A DNA stretch of 64,000 nucleotides. Source: Proteles cristata cristata (Eukaryota; Chordata; Mammalia; Carnivora; Hyaenidae). The stretch is from assembly GCA_017311185.1 (NCBI GenBank), contig JAESUZ010005173.1, positions 434,001 through 498,000 of the forward strand, given 5' to 3'. Of this stretch, positions 23,996 through 34,996 are shown in pieces. The translations under genes were made by a program, and so were the position numbers. The notes beneath the pieces are model-generated. The model was not told the DNA's origin and searched no databases. It saw only the letters and a program-made list of their open reading frames with translations. The stretch's first letter is position 1. Each line of letters starts with the position of its first letter.

Positions 23996-24644
23996 TATTG
24001 GAAAAGCATAAGTGTGGGTATGGGAATCTCATGCCAGAGATACAGCCCCATGAAAAAGGCAGAGAAATTTCATAGATACACTCAATAGCTTTGTGGTTAA
24101 TTTAGGGGAAATATGAGAAGTAGAACATAATTCAAAATTTTCTTACTAAACTAACTTAATAGTAGTGCTCTCATTAAACAGAAACCACAAAAGAAGAAAT
24201 AAGAGGTTGTGGAAATGCAGAATTATGGCAGAAACAACTATTAATATGGATGATTTGATCAATATAATTTCATATAATAATATGAAAAGAAAATATAATA
24301 ACACAGGTAATACATTTTTGAAAACACCATTATCCACATCATTTGGATACATATGCCTACTACAAAGCAGAATCCCTATATGCTGGCCTGGTAAATAATC
24401 AAGAACCTGTTTCTCAGTAGAGGTTGGTGATGCATTTCTAAATTCTAGACCAGGAGAGGACAAATGTCATTACTTTGCTTCTAAGTGAAAACTCAGAATG
24501 AAAATTTTAAGGGTTAAAGTCAATAATATAGAAAATATTTTATGAAGTAAGATACAATAGAACAAGCTGTTCTTTCTAGCATGACTGTATTCCCGGGATT
24601 TAGAATTTGAGGATTTTGTATGACCATTTGCATGTATCACAGAC
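23996..24644. other. Unique AT-rich DNA, nothing recognised
   Basis: Overlapping 105-codon (minus) and 77-codon (plus) frames at 24146-24463 have no identifiable domain. Confidence 0.45.
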
Positions 24645-24830
24645 AGCACATAGGATTGAAAATCAAGACTCCAAAAATTCCAATCTGGCTTCTTTACCTA
24701 AATATTCATTTTCTGCCTAATAATTAAGAGTTAATAACATGTAATTCATATAATGCTCATGAAGACTAAATTAGATAAGCTTTACAGTTTTTAGAATTTT
24801 GCAGATGCCTCATAAATGAGTTCCATTCTC
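24645..24830 (+). mobile_element. Possible MIR fossil
   Basis: Weak MIR-like order: TTCCAATCTGGCTTC..., ATGAAGACTAAATTAGATAAGC, CAGATGCCTCATAAATGAG. Confidence 0.4.
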
Positions 24831-25035
24831 ATTATCTGTTAACATTATGTAATGAAGACTCACCCACTTGCCCAGAAGTCATAATTCTTTAGTAGTTCTT
24901 AGTGTGTATACACTAGTGCTATTCAAATTATGTATGGTTTAAAGAGGTGCCACAAATCCTCTAAACTCCTGGACTGACTGGTGACAAGAATATGATACTA
25001 TAGAAGTAATAGTGCATGTTACATAAAATATTCAT

Positions 25036-25096
25036 TCACTAATGATCTAAAAGCCTTTATCAACTTTTCTGTAGGCTGCTTTTGAATTAGAGTAGA
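25036..25096 (+). repeat. Long-range inverted repeat, left arm
   Basis: About 60 nt (from TCACTAATGATCTAAAAGCC to GCTTTTGAATTAGAGTAGA) that reappears as its reverse complement at 25806-25865, with one small indel/substitution cluster. Confidence 0.92.
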
Positions 25097-25179
25097 GCTA
25101 TAAAAAATTATAGCTATAGCCTTGAAAATAGACCACGAGTATTGAACAATTTTCAGTGCTAGATAATGTGCTACATACT

Positions 25180-25375
25180 TGAATTATATAAACCCAATTT
25201 TTTTCTGCCTTAAAAGATAAATGCTGTTATGATTCCCTTTTGTAAGCAACTGAGGCACAGGAAGACAATAAGTTGCCTAGGGAAATACTAGAAGAAAGCA
25301 GAGCCAGATGTTAATTTAAATATGTGGACTTCGCTGTTGTCATTCTTAACCATTATCCAACTGCCCATTGCATCC
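25180..25375 (-). mobile_element. MIR SINE fossil
   Basis: Antisense MIR: GTAAGCAACTGAGGCACAGGAAG, AATAAGTTGCCTAGGGAAATAC, CAGAGCCAGATGTTAATTTAAA, CTTAACCATTATCC. It sits inside the 25 kb inverted repeat. Confidence 0.75.
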
Positions 25376-25427
25376 AAATATGGTAATTGTATACATAACA
25401 GAGTCAATTATATAATCAGTGTATAAA

Positions 25428-25650
25428 TTTTTTTATGTTTTTTATTTATTTTTTGAGAGTCAGAGAAAGACAGTATGAGCAGGGGAGGGTCAGAGAGAGA
25501 GAGGGCGACACACAATCCAAAGACAGGATCCAGGCTCTGAGCTAGCAGTCAGCACAGAGCCTAAAGCAGGGCTCGAACCCACGAACCGTGAGATCATGAC
25601 CTGAGCCGAAGTCCGACGCTTAACCGACTGAGCCACACAGGCGCCACTTG
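25428..25650 (-). mobile_element. CAN-SINE (feliform type)
   Basis: Minus-strand SINE with CpGs retained (GGGCTCGAACCCACGAACCG, GAAGTCCGACGCTTAACCG). A perfect 13-bp duplication, ATCAGTGTATAAA, is at 25415-25427 and 25651-25663. It lies in the loop of the inverted repeat. Confidence 0.95.
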
Positions 25651-25805
25651 ATCAGTGTATAAAGCAGGTTAAGAAAGATTTTCTCAGGAAGAGCTAAGAT
25701 AAATGACTAAAATGGAAATAAAATATTTGCCAATTTCATATTGTTTGTTAACCTAATTCAAAACTTGTGCCATTGAAAGACAGCAAAATAAATAAATACG
25801 TTGCT

Positions 25806-25865
25806 TCTACTCTAATTCAAAAGCAGCCTACAGAAAAGTTGTTAAGGCTTTTAGATCATTAGTGA
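25806..25865 (-). repeat. Long-range inverted repeat, right arm
   Basis: Reverse complement of 25036-25096. The two arms are about 710 bp apart. Confidence 0.92.
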
Positions 25866-26090
25866 GAAACAAATAACAAAAAAAAATGTAATGCAGTCCA
25901 TTAATTTATATAATAGTAAGTGAATGATTATGCAAAGTCATTTTTAGAACACGCTTTGAGAAGAACTAGAAATATAGTGCATGTAGGTGAAAATAAATAG
26001 ATTCATAAAAAATCAGAAGTGGATGACACTATTGGCAACATGTGAGAGAATGAGGGCAGGGCCTTGGAAAATTCTCACCAATTATTTTTT

Positions 26091-26313
26091 AAAAATTTTT
26101 AGTGTTTTTATTTATTTCTGAGAGAGAGAGAGAGAGAGAGAGAGACAACATGAGTAGGGGAGGGTCAGAGGGAGAGGGAGACACAGAATCCGAAACAGGC
26201 TCCAGGCTCTCAGCTGTCAGCACAGAGCCCGACATGGGGCTCAAACCCAAGAACCGTGAGGTCATCCTGAGTTGAAGTCGGATGCTTAACTGACTGAGCC
26301 ACCCAGGCACCCC
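26091..26313 (-). mobile_element. CAN-SINE
   Basis: Minus-strand SINE with a (GA)12-like tract after TTTATTTCTG; ends CCACCCAGGCACCCC. It faces the plus-strand SINE at 26347, head-to-head with a 33-bp spacer. Confidence 0.92.
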
Positions 26314-26346
26314 ATCTAATTATATATTTTTAAGAAGTATGAAAAT

Positions 26347-26529
26347 TCAGGGGCATCTGGGTGACTCAGTTAGTTAAGTATCCAACTCTTGATTTAGCCT
26401 CAGGTCAAGATCTTAAGGTCTTGAGATGGAACCTGAGTTGGGCTCTGTGCTGGTTGTGGAGTCTGCTTAAGATTCTTTCTCTCCCCTCCCCCTCCCTGGC
26501 TCTCTTAAGCTCTCTCGGAAAAAAAAAAA
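26347..26529 (+). mobile_element. CAN-SINE, older variant
   Basis: Plus-strand SINE (GGGGCATCTGGGTGACTCAG ... A13 tail), somewhat shortened. A perfect 12-bp duplication, AAGTATGAAAAT, is at 26335-26346 and 26530-26541. Confidence 0.94.
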
Positions 26530-26541
26530 AAGTATGAAAAT

Positions 26542-27193
26542 CACCAAGTTTAGAATGAATGAAGAAAGGGCTTAGAAAGTAGTCATTTGGAATACACATA
26601 TATATTCTGTTTCCAGAAATAAAATTTAGTTCAAGCTGGCAAGTTGATAAGGGAAGAGCTCTATTGTGAAAAGATGGACACAGATACTTAGGACAAAGAC
26701 AGCTAGTCTAACAACACTCAGCAGTACAAGATAGAAAGTGATCACACTGAGTAAAATAAACTTAAAATAAATGTGAGGGACATCTGCCTGTATATAAACA
26801 TTTCCCCAAGTATCTTCCTCAGTTTTTTTCCTTTTTTGTAGTTTTAGGTATGCATAAATAATAAATGTAGGCCCATCCTTCAAATGCAGCACAGGCATAT
26901 CAAATGTTGAAATCGGAGATTCTATTTGAAACCATCTTTAAACACGTCCCGATGGGAAATTGTTTAAAGAATACCCATAATATTCATAACTGCTCATATT
27001 TACTCACATTTGCTAATGTCAGGATAAAAATCAGTATTATTTGCCCTAGTAAGTATATTTGTATCTTTTTCATGTGATTGTATTACACAAAAGTAGTTCA
27101 TTTATCTACTTTTAGAATATGTGTGTTACTTTTTAAATTAAGATAATTTTAGTGTAGTTTTGCATTTTAGGAAATTGAACAAGAAGTGAAAGT
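26542..27193. other. Unique DNA, nothing recognised
   Basis: No repeat or gene recognised. A 90-codon minus-strand frame (26626-26898) has no identifiable domain. Confidence 0.45.
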
Positions 27194-27209
27194 TTCCCAT
27201 ATTTATCCT

Positions 27210-27404
27210 TTTTAAATGTTTATTTATATTTGAGAGAAAGAAAGAGGAGAGTGGGAGGGAGGGGCCACTAGAGAAGAGGACAGATAATCTTAAGCAGGCT
27301 CTGCATGTCAGCCCAAATCCCAGTGCAGGGCTCAAGCTCACCAACTATTAGATCATGACCTGAGTTGAAGGTGACGCTTAAACCACTGAGCCACTCAGGC
27401 ACCC
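27210..27404 (-). mobile_element. CAN-SINE, diverged
   Basis: Minus-strand SINE, TTTAAATGTTTATTTATA to CCACTCAGGCACCC. Imperfect 16-bp duplication (TTCCCATATTTATCCT at 27194-27209; TTCCCGTATTTGTCCT at 27405-27420), differing by two A/G changes. Confidence 0.9.
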
Positions 27405-27454
27405 TTCCCGTATTTGTCCTCACATCCTTCACATAGGCTTTCCCCCTTTATTAA

Positions 27455-27860
27455 ACTCTTTCATTCGTGTGATACATTTATTACAACTGAGGAAACAATA
27501 AATATATGTTATTAACTGAAGTCCATAGTTTACATTAGGATTTTCTCTTTGTAGTGTGGGTTCTATGCGTTTGAGTAAGATATAATGTATCCACCATTAC
27601 TGTATCATAGAAAGTAGCCCCTAAATATCCCTTGTCCAGCCTATTCATCCTGCCTCAACTGCACCAGAACTCCTGGAAACCACAGATTTTTTTTTTACTG
27701 TTTCTATGGTTTTGCCTTTTCCAAATCCCCCTCTTATATTGAATAATACAGTATGTAGCTTTTCCAGATTGGTTTCTTTCCATTAACAATATACATTTAA
27801 GTTTCCTCATGATATCCCACTGATCTGACAGCTCACTTCTTTTTTTAAGCAAAATAATTT
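27455..27860 (-). mobile_element. LINE-1 3'-region fragment
   Basis: Antisense of an old mammalian L1 3' region: GATACATTTATTACAACTGAGGAAAC, CCATAGTTTACATTAGG, ATGTATCCACCATTACTGTATCATAGA, GGTTTTGCCTTTTCC, AATACAGTATGTAGCTTTTCC, CAATATACATTTAAGTTTCCTCATGAT. The 65-codon frame here is noise. Confidence 0.75.
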
Positions 27861-28323
27861 AATAATAGAAACATATGTTTACTTCAGTGACTTTCTTAGA
27901 GATGAACACATGAAACACATTTTTGCCCTAGAAAAACTAGGGCCATGTTTTCAGTTTGAAAGGCAAAGTCTGCTATTACATCCTTTTTTGAAAAAAAATT
28001 TATTTGTATTAAAGGGAGTAGAATTAGTATTTCAGTTTGACAAAGTTTTCTTATTTCAATATTTCAGTTATTAGACATTAATTTTTGCTAAATAGTGTCA
28101 GAGATTGCTTTTATTATCTATTATTATAATTTAATTTATAAAAAGCAAAATTTATTTTCCAATGGCACACAGACCTATGGATCTCCCTTGTTACATGTAT
28201 CTCTATTTCATTTGTTTTCATTCTTACATAGTGCTTCATTTTATTTATAGAACTATAAATCCATCCTTCTCTTACTTGGTGAGTAAAAAATTAGCCTTTA
28301 ATGAACATACATATAATTTTGTG

Positions 28324-28324
<1 letters not shown>

Positions 28325-28366
<42 letters not shown>

Positions 28367-28372
28367 GTGAAT
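28325..28372. repeat. (GT)n microsatellite
   Basis: About 15 uninterrupted GT units followed by an interrupted ATGTGTGAGTGTGAATGTG tail. Confidence 0.95.
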
Positions 28373-28768
28373 GTGAATATATCCCTTAGAGTAAAATTGA
28401 TTTGTCAGATTTTCAACTTTTTTGTTCAATGGGACCTGTACAAATTATATTTGGTCATAATTGAAATTTGTATTTACTTGATTGTTATATATACTGGTCT
28501 TTTGGATATCCTCTACAATTAATTTTTGGCTCACGGGAATTTTTTTCCTCACAGGATTTTTAAACATATGTTTTATATAATAATCCTTTGTTGTTTTGAC
28601 ACAATGAGCTTTAAAGATTCATCAGATTAAAGAATTTTCTCAACTTCTAGTTTACCAAAAATCTTTCATAAATGGACAGGATTCGTCTCCTGGAATTGCT
28701 TCGGAATATATATAAAGTGTGGAAATAGATAATCATCTATAAAATTAGCTTAGCTTTTGTACCTTTTT

Positions 28769-28972
28769 AAAAATGTTTATTTATTTTTGAGAGAGAGAGA
28801 GGCAGAGTATGAGCAGGGGAGGGGCAGAGAGAGAGGGAGACACAGAATCCAAAGCAGGCTCCAGGCTCTGAGTTGTCAGGACAGAGACAGATGTGGGATC
28901 CAACTCACCAGCCATGAGATCATGATCTGAGCCAAGGTCTGACACTTAACCCATTGAGCCACCCTGGCCCCC
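28769..28972 (-). mobile_element. CAN-SINE
   Basis: Minus-strand SINE, AAAAATGTTTATTTATTTTTGAGAG to CCACCCTGGCCCCC. The middle is mutated (CAGGACAGAGACAGATG). No clear duplication. Confidence 0.9.
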
Positions 28973-29360
28973 ATTTCCTATCTTTTTATCTAGTTTTGGT
29001 CTCATAGTTTTACAGCATCAGAAAAAAAAAATATTGGGGAGAATTTTGTCTCTTTCTGTTTCACAGATTTAATTTTTAAATAGGAGTTCCTTAAAGATTT
29101 GACAAAAGTCCTTATAAAATATTTTGGCCAGTTGTTTTGTTTGTTTTGATGAGTTTTAAAAGTTCATTTAGTTAGATTAATAGTTTTATTTCTATTATAG
29201 TTTCTACAAATCTTTCAGCTTTGGTAAACTATTATTCTTAAAAATCATGAATTTCAATTCTTTTCTATGTATTTCCAAATAATGGATATAGTTTTACATT
29301 TATTTTAGTTATCTATGTTTTTATGCCAATTTTATTCTCTTTTTAAAATTTATTTATTTA

Positions 29361-29577
29361 AAAATTTTTAATGTTCAAATATTTTTGAAAGAGAGAGAGA
29401 GAGAAAGAAAGAGAGAGTGAGTGGGGTAGAGGCAGATAGGGAGACCCAGAATCTGAAGCAGGTTCCAGGCTCTGAGCTGTCAGCACAGAGCCCAATGCAG
29501 AGCTTGAACTCACAAACTGTGAGATCATGACCTGAGTCGACATTGCATGTTCAAAAGACTGAGCCACCCAGGCAGCC
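29361..29577 (-). mobile_element. CAN-SINE nested in a SINE tail
   Basis: Minus-strand SINE ending CCACCCAGGCAGCC. Flanked by TTTATTTATTTA at 29349-29360 and 29578-29589. That sequence is the T-rich tail of the next SINE, so this copy inserted into that tail. Confidence 0.85.
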
Positions 29578-29755
29578 TTTATTTATTTATTTATTTTGAG
29601 AGATGGGGCAGAGAGCGGGAGAGAGAATCTCAAGTAGACTCCACACTGTCAAGCGCAGAGCCTGATGTGGTGCTCAGACTCACAAACTATGAGATCATGA
29701 ACTGAGCTGAAATCAAGAGCTGGATGCTTAACCAACTGAGCCACCCAGGTGCCCC
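29578..29755 (-). mobile_element. CAN-SINE, shorter, host of the nested copy
   Basis: Minus-strand SINE body (TTATTTTGAGAGATGGGGCAG ... CCACCCAGGTGCCCC). Its tail continues at about 29345-29360 on the other side of the nested SINE. Confidence 0.88.
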
Positions 29756-30302
29756 TATTTCTGATATTATTTATTTGTGTATTTTCCTTTTTTTTCTTCT
29801 CTTCTTTTGTGAGAGGTTGTTCTATCTTACTAATTTTTAGATAATCTATCATTTTGTTCTTTCAGTTGTGTTATGATGTTTTATTATTTCTATTTAAATT
29901 ATATTTCATTCATCACTATACCTACATCTTCCCAACTAATTCAAGGAAATTATAACGTCTTTGCTCTGAGAATATTTTACGTTTTTTATTTTTTGGTCTA
30001 GGTTTGGATTTTATCTTATTTTCATCTTATTTTTACACCCTCTGAAGTAACCATTAGTTTTGTTATATTTTTCAATAATCCACAGTCATTATATGAAGTA
30101 ATCAATTTCCTCACTCATTGTGATATATTTATAGCTTGAATTATGAGTGGAGAGAAACCTCAGATTTGTATGATTTGCTAATATCTTTGGTATAAATACT
30201 CTCACCGTGGCTAGTTTAACAACTGTCTTGCAAAAATACTGAAAATAATAACCTGCTCTTGTAAGATATATTTGAAGAAGTTCCAGCACACTATTATTTG
30301 CT

Positions 30303-30472
30303 CCCTATTCCTCTCTTCTCTTCTCTTCTCTTCTCTTCTCTTCTCTTCTCTTCTCTTCTTTTCTCTTCTCTTCTCTTCTCTTCCCTTCCCTTCCCTTCCC
30401 TTCCCTTCCCTTCTCTTCTCATCTCTTCTCTTCTTTCTTTTCCCTTCCCTTCTCTTCCCTTCCCTATTCCTC
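30303..30472. repeat. (CTCTT/CCCTT)n pentamer array with 11-bp end repeats
   Basis: About 150 bp of TTCTC units changing to TTCCC and back, bounded by the same 11-mer, CCCTATTCCTC, at 30303-30313 and 30462-30472. The long frames across it (Phe/Ser/Leu or Arg/Glu/Lys repeats) are not genes. Confidence 0.92.
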
Positions 30473-31800
30473 GAGCCAAGTAATGGACAAGAAAAAGCAG
30501 CCTTTCTACCTGGTGTCTCCCCAATTTATTCAAATTTAGCCAATCCTAAGCATGGTTATTCTGCTTTGCACTTGCTTCTTAGAGAGCCCAAAATAAAGAC
30601 ATGTACCCACAGTTCTCTCTCCCTCCAACTTGTGTTCGATTCCAGGGCTTCCCGCTAACCAATCCTATGTTATGTCCTGTGTTCTCCCTGGGGCACTCTG
30701 AGTGACAAACTATAAAATTTATTCTGGTTTCTATCTCTTGATCTGCTTCTGGCCTTTTCCCATCCCACTGAAGGTATTAAAATAGTGCTCACATATAAAC
30801 ACAAATACGTTTTTGTAGCTGAAAGAGAGATACAAAATTTTTGCTATTTTTCTGTTTCGGGGGGTCAATTTCTCCTTCCAGTAAACAATGAGGCCTTGGA
30901 AAGTTGAGTTTTAAACTGTAATCTTCATCTCTACTTCCTGCGTTGATAAACGTAATTTGCGTTGATAAACTTAATCTGTTTGACCATATGGCTATAAACT
31001 TCGAGGCCTCTTGGCTACTTAAAAGAGCCAAATTCAACGTCTAAGTATTATCCCTGAACCGCTCAAATTCCAATTAGGAGTTCTGGGATATTCTTTACTT
31101 TCTTGCAATGAATAGGTTTGCTGTCAGCTATGTATTAAGGGGAACTTGTTAAATTTTATTGCAACTTCTACTTACTGTATACTGAGGAGGGTTTCAGATT
31201 ATCTCTTCTGCATAATTTCAGATGAAATACACCACATTTACTATTTAAATCACTGAAATGTGCCAGATATCTGCAATACTCCCCTTGAACTGTTTTTTAT
31301 CAATGTCACTATTGATCTTCACAGCAACATTTTCAACCAAATATTTCTGCTTTATCTTAATTTATCTCTCAGCCTAATTTTGAAGTTTTCTTCCTAGTTT
31401 ATCATTCACACTATCTCAATCTTCTTTGCCCTATCTTTTCTGAAATGTCCTTTTTATATGTTCTTGCCCTACCTCTTCAAGCTCTTATCCTAACGCTCTT
31501 CATACTCTTCCTGAATTAAGTAAAGTCTTTCCTCCTTTTCTCCATTCTGCTGGCTCTTTGCATTGCTTGGAAAGCCACATGCAGTGATTTTACATGACTG
31601 AGTGATTTTATTTACTTTACAATTCTTAGAGTCTTTGTCAATTTCTCAAAGATTCTTTACCTTACCTGTCAATTCAGAGCACTCACTCTCTTCCTCATCA
31701 CACACTGTTTTTCTTTAGAACTCAAATAAAACTTACACTTATATTTGAATATGGCTGAATATTTTTATTCATTTGGTAATCTGTTGTTTAAGTGGTTTAG
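30473..31800. other. Unassigned DNA; LTR-like at its start
   Basis: 30473-30775 is less AT-rich, has CAAAATAAAGACATG (a possible poly(A) signal) and the run CTCCCTGGGGCACTCTGAG, and could be part of an old LTR; I cannot name a family. 30940-30977 is a 19-bp tandem duplication (GCGTTGATAAACGTAATTT-type). 31200-31750 is pyrimidine-rich and unassigned. Confidence 0.35.
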
Positions 31801-31879
31801 AGATGAAGATAAGCTTGCAAGGTTTGGTGTGATTATTTCTATTATAAGTAAATAAGTATATCTAAAGCCAAAATAGTAT

Positions 31880-31975
31880 GATCAGCATGCTCCAATTACA
31901 TATACTAAAACTGACACAGCAAGTCTGGTTTCAAGTCCAGTGTTCTCTTTACCATATAGACTTTCTTGCATGTCA
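31880..31975 (-). mobile_element. Possible MIR fragment
   Basis: Weak antisense MIR-like block: CTGACACAGCAAGTCTGGTTTCAAGTCCAGTGTTCTCTTTACCAT. Confidence 0.35.
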
Positions 31976-32271
31976 TTATTTATACCTTGCATAAATAGAT
32001 TTACCTAATGGATATCTGTAAATGCCTACCAAATATCTTTCACCAGACATTGGTCTGAATAATTTTAACTTCAATATATTAAGATATGATACAGTATGGT
32101 AATTACTCTCTTATATGCTAATTTTCTACTTTTATTCACTTGGAAAGGTTCTTTCTTGTTAAATCACCTGGCCGTCATTAGAAATTATAAATAAAGTTAG
32201 ACACATTAAAGCATCATATTCTTAATGGTATCAATATTCAAGGAGATAATAGAAGTCATTATTGCCATTGA

Positions 32272-32440
32272 CACCAATTAATCCTTATTAAACACCCACA
32301 GAGTTCCTGGCACTATACAGAATACAGAAGAGAAAGCCTGTAGTGAAAAGTCCTTGAAGAATTTAAAATTTAGTCCATACAACTAAACACTGTAAACTGT
32401 TATGTAGCATCAGGAAAAGAAAGTGCTAAGCTCATCTTAA
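32272..32440 (-). mobile_element. Possible ancient LINE fragment (L2/CR1 lineage)
   Basis: Resembles the antisense L2-like end: TTATTAAACACCCACAGAGTTCCTGGCACTATACAGAATACAG, then AGTCCATACAACTAAACACTG. Same family pattern as 21975-22370. Confidence 0.45.
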
Positions 32441-33283
32441 GTCTAGATTTGACAAAAATTGTGGTATTTTGAAATTGTAAGTATTCTTCAAAATACTTTT
32501 TTTTGAATATAGTTTAGTAAACCTTCTGTCAAATTTTTTTGTCGGTAAAGTATATAATGAATGTGCATAGTTAAAACAGAGGTACTTGAATCAGATAAAG
32601 CATCAGGTGTCAATTTTAATTTGGAATTGCCATGTCAAAATTTTTAAAAAGCTGAAAATTATCTATAATAACTGTTAAACTATATAAAATAATAGCTATA
32701 AATCTCGTGAGACAGATTAAGATTTAAGTTCTGCTTTTTCAATTACTTAATGTGTCTCAGCTTCAATTTACACATCTATAAAATATTAGTCCTAATGAAA
32801 CTTTTTTTTTTTTTGGTGTGGACGTTGAGAAGATTTAATTATGTATAAAATGATTCTTAGCCATTTGTGTTTGGTACTGAGTTTCCATACACATTGTTAC
32901 AATTGCTCAATATCTGCTAAAACTGAACTTAATCAGAAATCATATACTCACTATTACACTAATCATTTTAAATCATCAAAGAGCAATTATAGGTGTATTT
33001 CATTGTTGTTGCCTGTTTGATTTTGGTTTTGAAATTTCTAAGCCACCTTGATTCAGATGGTATTTTTATATATCAAAGAATTTTTATCACTTCTAAAAAT
33101 TTTTTAAATGAGTTGATTTCACTTATTTTGGTTGACATCACAAATCTGCTTTTAATTTATTGCTTTTGATTTTTGATACTGGCTTACTCATATTTTTCTC
33201 CTTAGTCAACCTGTGGCAGATTTTATTTGCCAAATGTAACTGCACCATCATATGTCATTCCTCCTTTTTTAATTTCTATATAA
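32441..33283. other. Unique AT-rich DNA, nothing recognised
   Basis: No repeat or gene recognised. A T-run lies at about 32803-32814. Confidence 0.5.
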
Positions 33284-33545
33284 TTCATTTTTTAAGTTTT
33301 TATGTTTTTATTTTAGTCCCAGTTAGTAAACATACAGTGTTATATTAATTTCAGGTGTATAATACAGTGCTCAACAATTCTATACACCACTCCATACTCT
33401 TCATGATAAATGTACTCTTAATCTTCTCTACCTACTTCACTCCTCTCTCTTCCCATCTCCTCTTTGGCAACCACCAATTTATTCTCTATAGTAAAGTGCC
33501 TGAGTTTGTCTTGTTTTGTTTTGTTTGTTTCAGCATTTGCTTGTT
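33284..33545 (-). mobile_element. LINE-1 3' end (5'-truncated)
   Basis: Antisense carnivore L1 3'UTR: CAGTTAGTAAACATACAGTG, ATTTCAGGTGTATAATACAGTGC, CTCTTTGGCAACCACCAATTTATTCTCTATAGTAAAGTG. Its poly(A) side is the T-rich 33284-33318. It abuts an MLT1 LTR on its other side. Confidence 0.75.
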
Positions 33546-33972
33546 TTGTCTATTCCTTGTTACAATGGGACAGTGACACTACTTCCTTGAAAGGCAGGAT
33601 CTAGTCTCCTCCCTTGAGGGTTGGCTAGTAGCTCTTTTCTATTGAAAAGACTGTGGTGGGAAGCTAGCATGTAGAAGGAAGTAACCTGCTAGCTGACTCT
33701 TTCAAGGGGTGTTGCCTATGTTGTGAGTGAACTTCAGGAGAGACCATGAGTAGGTGTTCTGCCCAACCACTCAACTCCATTCAGTATCAACCTCTAGATA
33801 AGGGAGTAATACCGAATTCACATTATTCTAGTTCCCACCTGTGATTGGTACAAATAGGGAAGTAGTGCAGCAGAGAAAAAAACATCCTCACTATAGAACC
33901 CGTGAGAGTAATGTTATGCTTTTGACATTGACACTTGAAGTAATTTGTTACACATTGCTAACTGAAATAAAT
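33546..33972 (+). mobile_element. MaLR solo LTR (MLT1-like)
   Basis: Matches MLT1: GGCAGGATCTAGTCTCCTCCCTTGAGGG, TTCTATTGAAAAGACTGTGGTGGGAAG, GGAGAGACCATGAG, and the end TTGAAGTAATTTGTTACACATTGCTAACTGAA. Old and decayed. Confidence 0.75.
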
Positions 33973-34987
33973 AGCTTTTTAAATTATTATTTTAATTTTT
34001 CTGTTCATGTGTATTATATTTTCAATGTATTATTTTGGCTATGAGATTTTTGTTAGTTATCTATCACTATATGTATGCATGTAGATATTTTCTATTACCT
34101 GCGGTGTTTATAATCTTTTAACTTTTCTGTAGGCTCACTCCATAAATTTCTGTAGTACCTTTAAACCTCAATTTCTTGATTATTCAATTTCAGACAGTAC
34201 TAATAAAATCTCTAATCTGAAAAAAATGAGAAAAAGAACATTTCTCCATAGTTATTATTCATGATGCTCCTCCCAATCTAAGTTATTTGTGTTATTATTA
34301 ATTGTAAATAGTCTGATGATTCTCTTAATAATATTCAAGAAAACTCTGAAATAAAATTTATTAACAATTTTAATCAAACACATTTGAACAGTAGATATAG
34401 GATGATTTAAGCAATTTTGTGTTTGCCTGTGTCAATTCTTATTAAATACCTTCTTTTGAAGGATACCACCAGTATTATCATTTGAAATTAAATGTAATAT
34501 TATAACTCATAACATTTTTGAAAACGCTTTAAGAACTAGTGAGGAGATGTATTCAGAGGGACTTCTTCAAGTAATAGCAAACTGCCTAGCACAAAATAGG
34601 TGACCAATCAAATCTATGTGCTTTTATTTATTTCTCTACACATACTCTACACCGTCCTGACTACACAACAGATAAATAACATCAATTAAACATTGCTTAT
34701 ATCAATTTACAATGTATTCACACTAAAAGTCAATAACTGACAACAGTGTTATTATGAAAGAATATGTAGCCTCTCACAGACACTTATAGAACAATATTAA
34801 TGATAAAACCAGCATAGTGAATTATAAATAGGTAAAATACATTTTAAGACTCAGTTTCCACAGCATAAAATGATGGAAATGATCTCATTGATATCATTTT
34901 TTTCATAGTGTTGTTTTATTACACTCAGTGGCAACATAATAAACCATTGGAATAAGACACAACTACAGGTATCTGAAGGTTTGGATT
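33973..34987. other. Unique AT-rich DNA, nothing recognised
   Basis: No repeat or gene recognised. Confidence 0.5.
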
Positions 34988-34996
34988 TTTGTAAAT

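Larger units (their letters stand above)
28195..30100 (-). mobile_element. Probable decayed LINE-1/HAL1 body, interrupted by three SINEs
   Basis: Segments 28200-28620, 28980-29340 and 29758-29900 look like antisense L1 ORF2 in 3'-to-5' order. One block is GAGTAAAATTGATTTGTCAGA; another is AATAATCCTTTGTTGTTTTGA; a third is CTGATATTATTTATTTGTGTATTTTCC followed by GTTCTATCTTACTAATTTTTAG. Matches are weak and the limits are approximate. It may be one element with 27455-27860. SINEs at 28769, 29361 and 29578 interrupt it. Confidence 0.45.

Noticed and set aside
30272..30658. 128-codon plus-strand frame and a 79-codon antisense partner
   Set aside because: Both are translations of the pentamer microsatellite (Ser/Leu/Phe and Arg/Glu/Lys repeats).
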